The notes under the pieces: generated by a model
Databases searched by the model: none
Told to the model about the DNA's origin: nothing
What the model saw: only the letters and a program-made list of their open reading frames with translations
Assembly: GCF_022458895.1 (NCBI RefSeq)
Contig: NZ_JAINFL010000009.1
Span: forward strand, 124,001 to 188,000
Length of the DNA stretch: 64,000 bases
Source of the DNA: Roseihalotalea indica
Lineage (GTDB): Bacteria > Bacteroidota > Bacteroidia > Cytophagales > Cyclobacteriaceae
Direction of reading: 5' to 3'
Shown: in pieces, positions 46,534-55,491 of the stretch
Layout: the number at the start of each line of letters is the position of its first letter
Position numbering within the stretch: position 1 is the stretch's first letter
Program-made: the position numbers and the translations under genes

Positions 46534-46694
46534 GAGGTTGTTTAAATCTAGTAATCAGTCTGCAAACATTCCTTTTCCGCTTATACTTCATTGCAGAACC
46601 GAGTTTGATAGCGCTGCTATCATCCCGAACCTGCGCCTCGTCTAAGCAAAAAATGACTCGTTTTCGTCATAAAGACTAAAACTTAAAAAACCTC
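46534..46694. mobile_element. 161-bp MITE, probably derived from an IS5-type element
   Basis: The ends GAGGTTGTTTAAA and TTAAAAAACCTC are inverted repeats with few mismatches, and both are flanked by a direct TTA, as expected for a 3-bp target duplication of IS5-type elements. The interior has no transposase frame; it contains the palindrome-like GATAGCGCTGCTATC. It lies in the 364-base gap between the deacetylase and the tricorn-like gene; a 73-codon open frame across it is judged spurious. Confidence 0.6.
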
Positions 46695-46794
46695 TTAACA
46701 ATTAGCGAATTATTACTAATTCTTGAATAATCCGGGTTATCAGAGGGTATGCTCGCAAGAATCCCCCTGCTACCAACGGGCCTGCCCATAACAC

Positions 46795-49700
46795 TTATTC
46801 TTCGTCCGGACTGGCCGGAGTGGAAAATTCGGGGATAAGAATCTCCGTTTCTTCCTGTTGCATCAGTTTTAGAGCTTCCTGTACTGCGCGTTCTAGTTGG
46901 GGGTCGCGGCCTTCAGCTAGAGCCTTGGCATCCTGCCGAACGGGAATGTCGGGTGGCACCCCTTCGTTTTCGGCAATCCAGCGTTGGTTGATGGGGTCAA
47001 AGATGGCGTTGTCTGGGGCAGTCAGCGCGCCACCATCCACCAGGGCATAGTGCACCGATGATTTTACCAGTCCGCCCCAGGTACGCGCGCCAATCAGCGG
47101 ACCGGCTTCCTGCTGCCGGAATACCCACGGAAAGAAATCGCCGCCCGAGCCCGCCATCTCATTGACTAACAATACTTTCGGTCCCAGAATGCCCGCCGGT
47201 AGTAATCCGGGCTTGCCGCCGGGTACCTCGTTGGTGTAAGCGGCCCGTACCCGCCGGGTCATGAGGTCAACCATGTAATCGTCCAGCAGCCCGCCCCCGT
47301 TAAAGCGTTCGTCAATCACCGCACCCTTCTTATCCTGTTGGGCAAAGTAGTAGCGGTTAAAAGAGACCAGTCCCTGACCGCTGGTATTGGGCACCCACAC
47401 GTAGGCCAGTTGTCCGTTTGAGAGGCTATCCACCCGGCGGCGATTATCTTCTACCCAGGCTCGCTGCCGCAGGGCATTCTCACTGCGAATGGGTTTCACG
47501 ATCTCCTGCCACGAGCCTTCAAATTCCGGCGTCTTGTTAATATGCAGCACCGTCTGCTGATCCAGCGTGCCGTCCAGCCGTTGGAAAGGGTTCTCGTCGG
47601 CAGTCAGCTCCTCCCCGTTAATGCCTACCAGGTAGTGCCCGGCTTTAATGTTAGTACCCGGCTGGTCGAGCGGGCTGGTGAGGTCGGGGTTCCAGCTTTC
47701 GGTGGTATAGATGCGCGCAATCTTCCAACGGCCACTTTCCGCTACCAGATCGGCTCCCAGCAGTCCTACGCGAGGGTCGTCTACGTCGGGGTAATCACCG
47801 CCAAACACAAAGCTGTGGCCCACCGATAGTTCTCCGTTCACCTGGTCGAGGATGTAGGTAAGGTCAGTACGGTGCTTTATGAAAGGAACCAGGGGCGCAT
47901 AGCGCTGATATACTGTGTCCCAGTTGCGGCCGTGCAGGTTGGGGTCGTAGAAGTAGTCGCGCTCGTAGCGCCAGGCTTCTCCAAAAATCTGTTCCCACTC
48001 CTGCGGGCGGTCTACTTTCATTTGCAAATCTACCTTTACAGTTTCGGCATCGTTGCCGTTGGGCTTGGATGTGTCCATGAGCTTCCACGCACCTCCGGCC
48101 TGGGCCAGCAGCTTATTACCATCTGCCGATACGGATACCTGCCGCACTCCGTCGGTATACTCCTTGGCTTCCCGGTCTTCCAGTACAAACTTTTGCAGGG
48201 TCAGTCCATCCTTATTAGGAATGCTCTCCGCCATAAAAACCGAGCCAGCGGGGCCGCTCACCAGAAAGCTGTAATTACGCTCCGGCACCGGCAGGGGAAT
48301 GGTGCGCTGGTGCAGATTCTCAAAGGCAATCTCTACGTCTACTGCATCGCTCTCATCTACTTTATCCTCTTCCTTCTCGTCATCCTTTTTTTTCTTATCA
48401 TCCTCTTCTTCCTCCTCTGCTTCTTGTTCATCTTCGGGTTCATCGTCGCTTTGCAGGCTGAAGGGCGAGGGATCATCGGCGTTCAGGTTAATAAGATAGG
48501 CGGCGTACTGAGGGTTAGCATTCATAGCACTGGTATTGGCCCAGCCGGAGCTTAAAGCCACGTCGGTGCTGGCTAAAAAGTAGAGGTGCTTGCCGTCGCG
48601 GTCCCAGGTAGGAGAGAAGGCATCGGCAAACGCATCGGTCATGGCCCGGGTGTTGTTATCCTTCCGGGACCATACCTTGATCTGCCGGAAGTAGTTAGAC
48701 CCGGAGCGGGCGTAGGCCAACCACTGCGAGTCGTGCGACCAGTTTAGGCCCATACTGCCTCGCTCAATGTTCACGCCGCCAGTATCAATAGTTTGAATAG
48801 TTTCTTTTTCAATATCCAGTACGCGCACGCGCACATCATCATCTACAAAGGCAATCATCTTTCCATCCGGTGACCAGACCGGCTCCCAGGCCATTTTAGA
48901 CTCACCAATCGGAATTCGTTTCTGGTTCAACAGTCCTTTTTGAGAGGCGATCATCAGGGCATACGCATGTTCTTCTTCATCGGAGAACCAGGCAAGCTGA
49001 GTGCCCTGCGGCGACCATACCGGAGCCCGATCAGCCGCCCCGGAGCTTTGGGTGATGTTGCGCACGGTGCCATTCTCTACCGGTACCGTAAAAATCTCGC
49101 CTCGAGCTTCCATGATTGCCCGCTTGCCGGTAGGCGAAAGTGAGACCGAGCGAATACTTTTGCTGACATCCTCCCACTGCGTTTCGGCCCAGGGAAAATC
49201 CCCGGAAACTGTGATATTGAGTTGGGTAGTATTTTGCGTGTCCAGGTTTAGCAAATGAAGGTAGCCATCCCGTTCAAAGACCAGCGTATTATCCCGTCCT
49301 TCCAGGCACTTCACATCCGACCCGGTGAATTCGGTAACCTGCTCAAGCGCTTTAGAACTAGGTACATACGACCAGATGTTCATGGTGCCATCCCGGTCGG
49401 AGAGAAAGTAGATCGTTTCACCCATCCAAAGTGGCTGAATGTCAGTTGTGCGCTCGTGGGGCAGTAATGTTTCCGAATTGTCCGACAGATTCAGAATGCT
49501 GAGCGGGGTGTTTTGCCCGCCCCGGTAGCCTCGCCACTCGCTATCCCAGCGGCTTACCCGGTCTAGGACGATGCGGGTGCTATCGGAAGAGAATGATCCG
49601 TCGGCACCCCACTGGGCAGAAAGTTGCGTAGCTGGGCCACCCTTCACCGAAACCGTCCAGAGGCGGTCAAACCCTGCCGGAGCACTGTTGCGGCTGGTGG

Positions 49701-50133
49701 CATACAGTACTTTGGTGCCATCGGGAGTCCAGCCGCGTACCTGGGCCGGGCTGGGGTGCCAGGTGAGTCGGGTAGGAGTGCCTCCCTTAATCGGCACGAT
49801 ATACACTGCTTCTGAGCCGGAGCGGTTGGAGGTGAAGGCGATCCACTGTCCATCCGGAGAAAGGTGCGGGTCCTGCTCTACCGCCGGGGTACTGGTGATC
49901 CGCAGCGCGAGGGTATCTTCCAGGGGAGAAATCCATATGTCACCCCCATAGGTAAAAGCGATATGAGTATCACTGATTGTGGGTTGCCGTAGCAGACGAG
50001 TGCCCTGGGCCTGGGCTGACATATTCCAGGCCAGGATAAGGCACAAGGCTATTATCAAATAGGGTCCGTACTTTGACAGAGAGGCAAAAAACGTTTGTAA
50101 TGGATAAGGGTGTTCGTGATTTGGGGTGGTCAT
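46795..50133 (-). CDS. Tricorn-like S41 peptidase
   Basis: An 1112-residue protein. A signal or anchor sequence (about 25-45, YLIIALCLILAWNMSAQAQ) precedes TolB/WD40-like beta-propeller repeats (about 50-545: SPDGQWIAFTSNRSG, SPDGKMIAFVDDD). A very acidic/lysine-rich low-complexity insertion lies at about 562-594. A PDZ-like domain (about 780-870) and an S41 peptidase domain (about 880-1090) follow, with VGHSF (His, about 772), the Ser in NEMAGSGGDFFPW (about 994) and Glu in ENEGVPPD (about 1055), matching the tricorn Ser-His-Ser-Glu arrangement. It would degrade peptides in the periplasm. Confidence 0.92.
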   Translation of the reverse strand: MTTPNHEHPYPLQTFFASLSKYGPYLIIALCLILAWNMSAQAQGTRLLRQPTISDTHIAFTYGGDIWISPLEDTLALRITSTPAVEQDPHLSPDGQWIAFTSNRSGSEAVYIVPIKGGTPTRLTWHPSPAQVRGWTPDGTKVLYATSRNSAPAGFDRLWTVSVKGGPATQLSAQWGADGSFSSDSTRIVLDRVSRWDSEWRGYRGGQNTPLSILNLSDNSETLLPHERTTDIQPLWMGETIYFLSDRDGTMNIWSYVPSSKALEQVTEFTGSDVKCLEGRDNTLVFERDGYLHLLNLDTQNTTQLNITVSGDFPWAETQWEDVSKSIRSVSLSPTGKRAIMEARGEIFTVPVENGTVRNITQSSGAADRAPVWSPQGTQLAWFSDEEEHAYALMIASQKGLLNQKRIPIGESKMAWEPVWSPDGKMIAFVDDDVRVRVLDIEKETIQTIDTGGVNIERGSMGLNWSHDSQWLAYARSGSNYFRQIKVWSRKDNNTRAMTDAFADAFSPTWDRDGKHLYFLASTDVALSSGWANTSAMNANPQYAAYLINLNADDPSPFSLQSDDEPEDEQEAEEEEEDDKKKKDDEKEEDKVDESDAVDVEIAFENLHQRTIPLPVPERNYSFLVSGPAGSVFMAESIPNKDGLTLQKFVLEDREAKEYTDGVRQVSVSADGNKLLAQAGGAWKLMDTSKPNGNDAETVKVDLQMKVDRPQEWEQIFGEAWRYERDYFYDPNLHGRNWDTVYQRYAPLVPFIKHRTDLTYILDQVNGELSVGHSFVFGGDYPDVDDPRVGLLGADLVAESGRWKIARIYTTESWNPDLTSPLDQPGTNIKAGHYLVGINGEELTADENPFQRLDGTLDQQTVLHINKTPEFEGSWQEIVKPIRSENALRQRAWVEDNRRRVDSLSNGQLAYVWVPNTSGQGLVSFNRYYFAQQDKKGAVIDERFNGGGLLDDYMVDLMTRRVRAAYTNEVPGGKPGLLPAGILGPKVLLVNEMAGSGGDFFPWVFRQQEAGPLIGARTWGGLVKSSVHYALVDGGALTAPDNAIFDPINQRWIAENEGVPPDIPVRQDAKALAEGRDPQLERAVQEALKLMQQEETEILIPEFSTPASPDEE

Positions 50134-50509
50134 TATTAGATATCGCTTAGGTGAGGTTGCTTGAAATTTACGTCATAATGCTAGCGAGAGCATTACTTTT
50201 TATTGCCATTCTGTTTAGAAGGTCAGAGTAAACATACTTTAATTTTAGAATAACCGCTAGCCTTGAAAGCAGGCCAGACAGGAAAAATTTTACTAATAGG
50301 GGATAATTCAATAATTTTAGCGGACTATCTGCACTACTATACAACACAACTTATGCACAAAATTTCTTCTCGCTACAAGTCCAAAGTTTCAAACTTCATA
50401 GTTTTAAGTTGAAGGTTCAGAGCCACTGTGGAACAGCCGCCGCGGCCCGGTTTTGAGTTCTTTGCTCAGAACCTCTTACTTCGGCCATCCGTTCATCTGT
50501 ACCCTGATT

Positions 50510-50547
50510 TCAGTCTATATTACTCCATGCACCAACCTCCCAGCTCC
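50510..50547. repeat. G-rich heptad repeat, copy next to the GH172 start
   Basis: Read on the minus strand: GGAGCTG, GGAGGTT, GGTGCAT, GGAGTAA, TATAGAC. The repeat ends at the base before the chosen ATG of the GH172 gene, so it forms its leader. Close copies are at 53012-53078 and, in opposite orientation, in 57191-57299. The rest of the 414-base gap 50134-50547 holds a small hairpin at 50176-50195 (TAATGCT/AGCATTA) and no gene. Confidence 0.6.
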
Positions 50548-52791
50548 ATGCTCATTCGTTTCTTATTGCTATTAACCATAATCATTCCTCAGCTTGGATG
50601 GGGACAGTCTGCGGATCTTCCGACCATACCCATTGGGTTAGATGCTTATCTCCAGTGGGACCGGTTGCCTTACCAGCGGCTGGGGATGCGGGCCTACATG
50701 CGCAGCACCTACGACCGCCTCGGCAATAACTACACCGCCGATGCCAGCCATTATCTCTACCAGGAGTCCGATACATTTAATGTAGCGTTGGATGTAAAGA
50801 CCCCGGGCGTGCTGTATTTTGTACGGACCAACCACTTTCACGGCAGTCCCTGGCACTACGAGGTAGACGGAGAGGATTTTCTGGTGAAGGAAACCTCCAC
50901 CGATGATCCGATTGATGCCAAAACGCGCTATAAGAATACTACCTTTATTCCCGAAGAGCTATTCCCGAATCCTCTCACCTGGACCTGGGCCATTACCAAA
51001 GGCGCTGACCTGATGTGGGTGCCTATTCCCTTTGAGCAGCATTTCCGCCTGGCCTACTCCCGTACCTATTACGGCACTGGTTACTATATCTACCACGCGT
51101 TCCCCGAAGGAGCCGATTATCTCTCTCAACCCCTCACCTCCTGGCAGCAGTCACCCCCTGACCCAAAAGTACTGGACCTGATTAATCAGTCTGGTTCCGA
51201 TCTGGCTCCGAGTGGAGAAGACGTTGAGGTAATGCAGAAAACCGTGGGTTTAAAAGAACATCAGACGCTGGAGCTGGCCACGCTTACCGGTTCGCCCCGC
51301 ACCATTCGGGCACTGGAGTTCAGCATTCCCCGGGAGCAGGCGTATGATTTTGGGAAGAGCCGCCTACGAATCACCTGGGATCGTCGTTGGCATGCTTCGG
51401 TAGATGTGCCGTTGGACCTGTTCTTCGGGGCCGGACATCTGTACAATCCCGAAGATAAGGAGTACCTGGTGAAAGGATTTCCGCTTTCTATTCGCTACAG
51501 CGCAGACTCGGTTTTCCTATCCTGCTACTGGCCTATGCCATTCTTTGAGCATGCAGTGGTAGAGCTACAGGAGCGACAGGGCAAGTCTTTTGATGGCATT
51601 GGGTTTACGTTGAAGACAGTTCCTTATACCGATGATCCTAAGGAGGTGGGTTACTTCCACGCTACCTATAGCGATCACCCTGATCCAGTCCTGGGGCAGG
51701 ATATGACATTCCTGGATACCCGGCAGGTAGAAGGTGGTGGCGATTGGAGCGGAAACTTTGTCGGTATGAGCTGGATATTTTCGCACGAGGGAGTACTGCG
51801 TACCTTGGAAGGCGACCCTCGCTTTTTCTTTGATGACAGCCGAACGCCTCAGGCCTGGGGCACCGGCACCGAAGAATGGGGGGGCGGTGGAGATTACTGG
51901 GGCGGTTTGAATATGACACTGCCGCTGGCCGGGCACCCGGTAGGAAAAGAAAAGAAAGATGCCATCAATGATCTGGACCTGATCAACTCCGCGTATCGCT
52001 TTCTGATTGCCGATTATTTCCCCTTCGGAAAGAACGCCGTCATCAATCTGGAACACGGTGGGCAAAACAGTGAAGACCAGCATTATGAAGGCATCGTCTA
52101 CTGGTATGGTTCTCCTTTTGCCACTCTCAAGCTAACGGATGAGCTGAATGTATTCAACGCTGCTGATGCTCGAGTACATGCCTACGAATCACCTACCGCC
52201 GAACCAGCCTACGCCCTGACATCCCGTTACGAATGGGGCCCGGATACTGACCTCTGGTCATGGTTTGTGGATGGTGAAGATGAAAGTAAAAACATCAGTG
52301 CCCGGCAGTACTACCCCGCCGAGCAGGATTCGGTATGCATTATGCGCGGCAGCAGCACCTTTGAAGTAACCCTGGACTTCACCAATCTGGGCGTAATGCT
52401 GCGGCGGAAGTTTGACTATCAGTATCCCAATCAGCAAGCGACCGTTTGGGTGCGAGATGCTGAGGCTGACGGAGAGTGGCAACGGGCGGGCACCTGGTAT
52501 ACGGCGGGCAGCAACACCTGCTATCACTCCTACCCTCAGGGGCATGCCTTCACTGAAAGCGAACTGCTACCTACCAATCCCAAAATGATAACGAGTAACC
52601 GGCGCTGGCGGGAAGAGGAATTTCTGATTAACCATCAGCTAACCCGTGGCGTATCCAAGCTGGCCGTTAAAATAGAATGGGTGCCGGTGGATAAACTGTT
52701 ATTTCCCGACCAGCCTTTCCCGGTAGAGTCTGCCTGGAGTGAAAGCCGCTACTGGGTGTATTGTTATCAGTTGCCGGATAGTGGGCTTTGA
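50548..52791 (+). CDS. GH172 (DUF2961) glycoside hydrolase, secreted
   Basis: A 747-residue protein. The ATG at 50548 starts a signal peptide (MLIRFLLLLTIIIPQLGWGQS); an open frame reaching back to 50428 would run through a non-coding repeat. The N-terminus of the mature protein has the GH172 pattern (DRLPYQRLGMRAYMRSTYDRLGNNYTADASHYLY), and the core has FVGMSWIF and GTEEWGGGGDYWGG with catalytic Glu candidates in GTEEW. It continues to a C-terminal beta-sandwich. GH172 enzymes cleave fructofuranosides, arabinofuranosides and similar furanose links. The family assignment is firm but the substrate is not known. Confidence 0.88.
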   Translation: MLIRFLLLLTIIIPQLGWGQSADLPTIPIGLDAYLQWDRLPYQRLGMRAYMRSTYDRLGNNYTADASHYLYQESDTFNVALDVKTPGVLYFVRTNHFHGSPWHYEVDGEDFLVKETSTDDPIDAKTRYKNTTFIPEELFPNPLTWTWAITKGADLMWVPIPFEQHFRLAYSRTYYGTGYYIYHAFPEGADYLSQPLTSWQQSPPDPKVLDLINQSGSDLAPSGEDVEVMQKTVGLKEHQTLELATLTGSPRTIRALEFSIPREQAYDFGKSRLRITWDRRWHASVDVPLDLFFGAGHLYNPEDKEYLVKGFPLSIRYSADSVFLSCYWPMPFFEHAVVELQERQGKSFDGIGFTLKTVPYTDDPKEVGYFHATYSDHPDPVLGQDMTFLDTRQVEGGGDWSGNFVGMSWIFSHEGVLRTLEGDPRFFFDDSRTPQAWGTGTEEWGGGGDYWGGLNMTLPLAGHPVGKEKKDAINDLDLINSAYRFLIADYFPFGKNAVINLEHGGQNSEDQHYEGIVYWYGSPFATLKLTDELNVFNAADARVHAYESPTAEPAYALTSRYEWGPDTDLWSWFVDGEDESKNISARQYYPAEQDSVCIMRGSSTFEVTLDFTNLGVMLRRKFDYQYPNQQATVWVRDAEADGEWQRAGTWYTAGSNTCYHSYPQGHAFTESELLPTNPKMITSNRRWREEEFLINHQLTRGVSKLAVKIEWVPVDKLLFPDQPFPVESAWSESRYWVYCYQLPDSGL

Positions 52792-52802
52792 GTTGTTTGA
52801 TT

Positions 52803-52846
52803 GTCAAGTGGATAAATGGCTAAATTGTTGAATTGCTGATTGTTTT
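52803..52846. repeat. Octad-periodic repeat
   Basis: Reads as 8-mers TGGATAAA, TGGCTAAA, TTGTTGAA, TTGCTGAT. A related stretch in the opposite orientation is at 57323-57360. Confidence 0.5.
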
Positions 52847-52866
52847 GTGTTTCTTCTTTGTGGAGT

Positions 52867-52931
52867 AGACTTCGGAAGTTTAAGCAAGCAAAGAAATCAG
52901 GATGCATTATGACCCGAAACTTCCGAAGTCT
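52867..52931. repeat. Perfect 15-bp inverted repeat
   Basis: AGACTTCGGAAGTTT at 52867-52881 and AAACTTCCGAAGTCT at 52917-52931 are exact inverse copies around a 35-base loop. It follows the GH172 gene by 75 bases. No T-run follows, so it is either an mRNA stem or a dispersed repeat. Confidence 0.65.
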
Positions 52932-53011
52932 CCAATGAAGTCTTCAGGCTGCCTGATCGGACTGTTACATGGCTGATTGCTGATGAAAGTATTTGTGTGT
53001 TCTGATAAATA

Positions 53012-53078
53012 ACTGCCTCCTGCCTCCCGTTTTCAGTCTATATTACTCCATGCACCAGTCTCCCAGCTCCCATCCATC
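53012..53078. repeat. G-rich heptad repeat, second copy
   Basis: On the minus strand it reads GGAGCTG, GGAGACT, GGTGCAT, GGAGTAA, TATAGAC, TGAAAAC, GGGAGGC. About 35 bases are nearly identical to the copy at 50510-50547, so the two flank the GH172 gene as direct repeats. Confidence 0.6.
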
Positions 53079-53086
53079 AGTCTCTT

Positions 53087-53737
53087 TTAGTTAAGTGAGG
53101 ATGAAGCCTTGAGATAGTCGCTCTTTTGCAGTCCGTAGTATTGGGTGTCAATCAGTTCGCCATCACCGGTGCGGTATTCCTGGCGTAAGTATCCTTCCTG
53201 TATAAAACCATTTTTAAGCACGGTTTTCTGGCTGGCTACATTGTCGGGAGCAACCTTGGCATAGAGTTTTTCCAATTTGAGTTTCTCAAACGCGTATTTT
53301 ACTATCCATGCTACTGCAGCTGAGGTGTAACCTTTCCGAAGGTGGTCCTGATCAATAAAATAAGAAAGTTCTCCTTTAGGCACCGACCAATCCAGGTTCT
53401 TCAGGTTTATGGTACCAATAATCTCCTGCTGCTTAGTTATAATAACAAAGCAAAACAACTTACGATGAGACGCCTGTCGGATTTTCTCCTCGACAAAGCG
53501 TTTTGCCGCATGAAGACTCTGTCCTGCTTTGGCGGTTTTGGGTAGGTACCGCTTTAGTCGGATCATATTGCTTTTAATAACCCGGTGAAGCTGAGGAGCA
53601 TCTTCTATAGTCACCAGTCTTAGCCGTATATCCGAGTCATCGGGTTGATACGAGCGGTTCATCAGAGTCTTTGACATATCATGTTCCGAACCCAGGTTGA
53701 GTTTAATAATATGCTGTTGAAGGGAACCATAATGCAA
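53087..53737 (-). CDS. GNAT acetyltransferase, RimJ/RimL-like
   Basis: A 216-residue acetyltransferase. The core from about 35 reads DIRLRLVTIEDAPQLHRVI, typical of the RimJ/RimL group. Acetyl-CoA binding is by HLRKGYTSAAV (about 131-141), and EKLYAKVAPDNVASQKTVLKNGF carries the Asn of motif B. Met21 (53677) is an alternative start closer to the domain. It lies 3 bases after the universal stress protein stop, so the two are cotranscribed; a link to stress adaptation is inference. Confidence 0.88.
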   Translation of the reverse strand: MHYGSLQQHIIKLNLGSEHDMSKTLMNRSYQPDDSDIRLRLVTIEDAPQLHRVIKSNMIRLKRYLPKTAKAGQSLHAAKRFVEEKIRQASHRKLFCFVIITKQQEIIGTINLKNLDWSVPKGELSYFIDQDHLRKGYTSAAVAWIVKYAFEKLKLEKLYAKVAPDNVASQKTVLKNGFIQEGYLRQEYRTGDGELIDTQYYGLQKSDYLKASSSLN

Positions 53738-53740
53738 GTT

Positions 53741-54178
53741 TTAGGCACCAAACGGCACGATAAGCACAGGAATACTTGATTTGTGAATAATACTGGTTGA
53801 CGTACTGCCAAAAAAAGTGTTATACAAAGAACTATGATTGTGATAGCCGGAAACAATTAAGTCAATGTGTAACTTATCAGCTTCTTGCAGAATCATTTCA
53901 ACCGTAGCGCCCTGGATAAGGAGCCCTTCCGCTTCAATGCCTTTCTCATTTAACTGGTCCGCATGCTTCTGCAGCCATTGATGCTCTTTCTTCAGCTCAC
54001 CCGCCCGGTTATCCCGGATGTATTGTGGACCAACGTCATAGCCTACAAAATCCGGATCGGGGGCGGCAACATGCAGGAGCCATAGCTTTGAGCCGTGTGG
54101 CTTCGTTAGCGCAACCGTTTTGTCAAGTAACATTTCTGTTTTTTCATGAAAGTCAATCGCAATAAGTATATTCTCCAT
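53741..54178 (-). CDS. Universal stress protein (UspA family)
   Basis: A 145-residue single-domain protein. It starts ENILIAIDFHEKTEMLL, has WLLHVAAPDPDFVGYD and DLIVSGYHNHSSLYNTFFGSTSTSIIHKSSIPVLIVP, the family hallmark. In the nucleotide-binding loop GxxGxnG(S/T) the second Gly is replaced, but the final Gly-Ser-Thr is kept, so ATP binding is possible but not certain. It is translationally close to the GNAT gene downstream. The copy C repeat lies upstream. Confidence 0.9.
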   Translation of the reverse strand: MENILIAIDFHEKTEMLLDKTVALTKPHGSKLWLLHVAAPDPDFVGYDVGPQYIRDNRAGELKKEHQWLQKHADQLNEKGIEAEGLLIQGATVEMILQEADKLHIDLIVSGYHNHSSLYNTFFGSTSTSIIHKSSIPVLIVPFGA

Positions 54179-54212
54179 CAGTATCTCAGTATGAATTGTG
54201 TCGGGAAGTATT

Positions 54213-54366
54213 AAAGTTTATTCCAATCGTTATGTATGAAGCACTTTTCTATCGCTAGTCTGAGTGGGCAGATAAGTATTATCGGAGGCGGTTGGCAGGA
54301 GGCTGTATGGAAGGATCGGCCCCTGCTAACTGCTTCCTGGTACGTCTAAAAAAATCAGAATAATAT
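54213..54366 (-). repeat. Dispersed TIR element, copy C
   Basis: On the minus strand it starts TATTATTCTGATTT and ends ATTGGAATAAACTT, like copy A. Internal segments CAGCCTCCTGCCAACCGCC and ACTTATCTGCC are shared with A and B. It lies in the gap between the universal stress protein and the epimerase-like gene and has no open frame. Confidence 0.55.
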
Positions 54367-54394
54367 CTATCCACCGAAAAAACATAGTTTATGG

Positions 54395-55336
54395 TTAAGA
54401 GGCTGAGGCCAGGGAGTATCCGGCCAGTGTTTCCTGAATGCCCACTGGGTACGGGGTTGGAGACTGACCAAAGCGCTTTTCAAATTTACTGCTATCAAAC
54501 ACATAGTCTCGATCGTACTGGTACATCATTTCTACCATCTCACGCATAATCGGCATGAATAAGCCAAGTACTCTGACTATTATTTTAGGAGCTGGTTGAT
54601 AACGGGGACTAACTCCCATCTCGTGCGCAATGTCTTCTATCCATTCTTTTCCGGTAGGTGGATGAGCGGCGGTAGGCAAGTGCCAAACCTGGTTGTAAGC
54701 ATCTTCAGTGTTGCCCAGCAGGGCGGTAGCCTTACCGGCATCAGGAGTGTAGGTGAAAGAATGTTTGTAGTTGACGGAGCTCATCCAGTTGGCTTTCTTT
54801 CCCTGGCTCAGCGGCTTAATAACCATTTCGGTGAGCATGCTGGTATTTTCAATGCTCGGACCGTAAAAATCGGCCGAGCGAGCAATCAGTGCCGTGAGGT
54901 TTCTTGCCTGCACTTCCTGCATCATCATATCGGCAATCTGCTCTCTCACCTTTCCTTTACGGCTGGGTGGGTTAATGGGTGCGTCCTCAGTCATGTCATT
55001 CAAGGCGTTAGGATCGTACATGTAAATGTTGTCAAAGAAAACCAGTTTGGCTTGGTATTCCTGGCAGGCCGCGATGACATCTGCCATTAATTTGGGCCAG
55101 GTCTTTTCCCAGAGCTTCGCACTATAGGGAAAGCCCACCGTTACGTATACTACGGATGAACCGGCTACGGCTTTTCGCACGTCCTCAGTACGCGTGAGGT
55201 CCGCTGCCATGAGTTCATCGGTCTCATTTATTTTCTGTGGATTCCGGCTGACCAGTCGGATTTTATCAGTGTAAGTGGGCAATGCTTTGGCTAGCTCGAT
55301 GCCAATGGCTCCTCCGGCTCCTAAAATGGTTTGCAT
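54395..55336 (-). CDS. NAD(P)-dependent epimerase/dehydratase-like protein
   Basis: A 313-residue atypical SDR. The Rossmann motif GAGGAIG lies at residues 6-12. The region FFDNIYMYDPNA (about 100) replaces the usual Ser-x-Tyr pattern, and no YxxxK is evident where extended SDRs have it, so it may be an NmrA-like or non-catalytic NAD-binding protein. The C-terminal part has substrate-domain character (VWHLPTAAHPPTGKEWIED). Monocistronic. Confidence 0.82.
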   Translation of the reverse strand: MQTILGAGGAIGIELAKALPTYTDKIRLVSRNPQKINETDELMAADLTRTEDVRKAVAGSSVVYVTVGFPYSAKLWEKTWPKLMADVIAACQEYQAKLVFFDNIYMYDPNALNDMTEDAPINPPSRKGKVREQIADMMMQEVQARNLTALIARSADFYGPSIENTSMLTEMVIKPLSQGKKANWMSSVNYKHSFTYTPDAGKATALLGNTEDAYNQVWHLPTAAHPPTGKEWIEDIAHEMGVSPRYQPAPKIIVRVLGLFMPIMREMVEMMYQYDRDYVFDSSKFEKRFGQSPTPYPVGIQETLAGYSLASAS

Positions 55337-55491
55337 AAGGCTGTGTGTTACTGACCGTGAATGGCCGATTTAGCCGCCAGGCGGTCTATCGTATTTTCTT
55401 CTTCCAATTTGCCGAATTTTCCAGTGTATTACAATATATAATATACTCACTATCTATTGACTGATTTTCCAAAGAATACATTTTAATACCC

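Noticed and set aside
46458..46679. 73-codon open frame
   Set aside because: It overlaps the 161-bp MITE and has no start context; the hydrophobic stretch comes from repeat DNA.
50176..50195. Hairpin TAATGCT/AGCATTA followed by a T-rich run as a terminator
   Set aside because: No gene upstream on the plus strand would end here; it lies in a divergent gap.
50428..50547. 40-residue N-terminal extension of the GH172 protein
   Set aside because: It runs through a dispersed repeat, and the internal Met starts a clear signal peptide.
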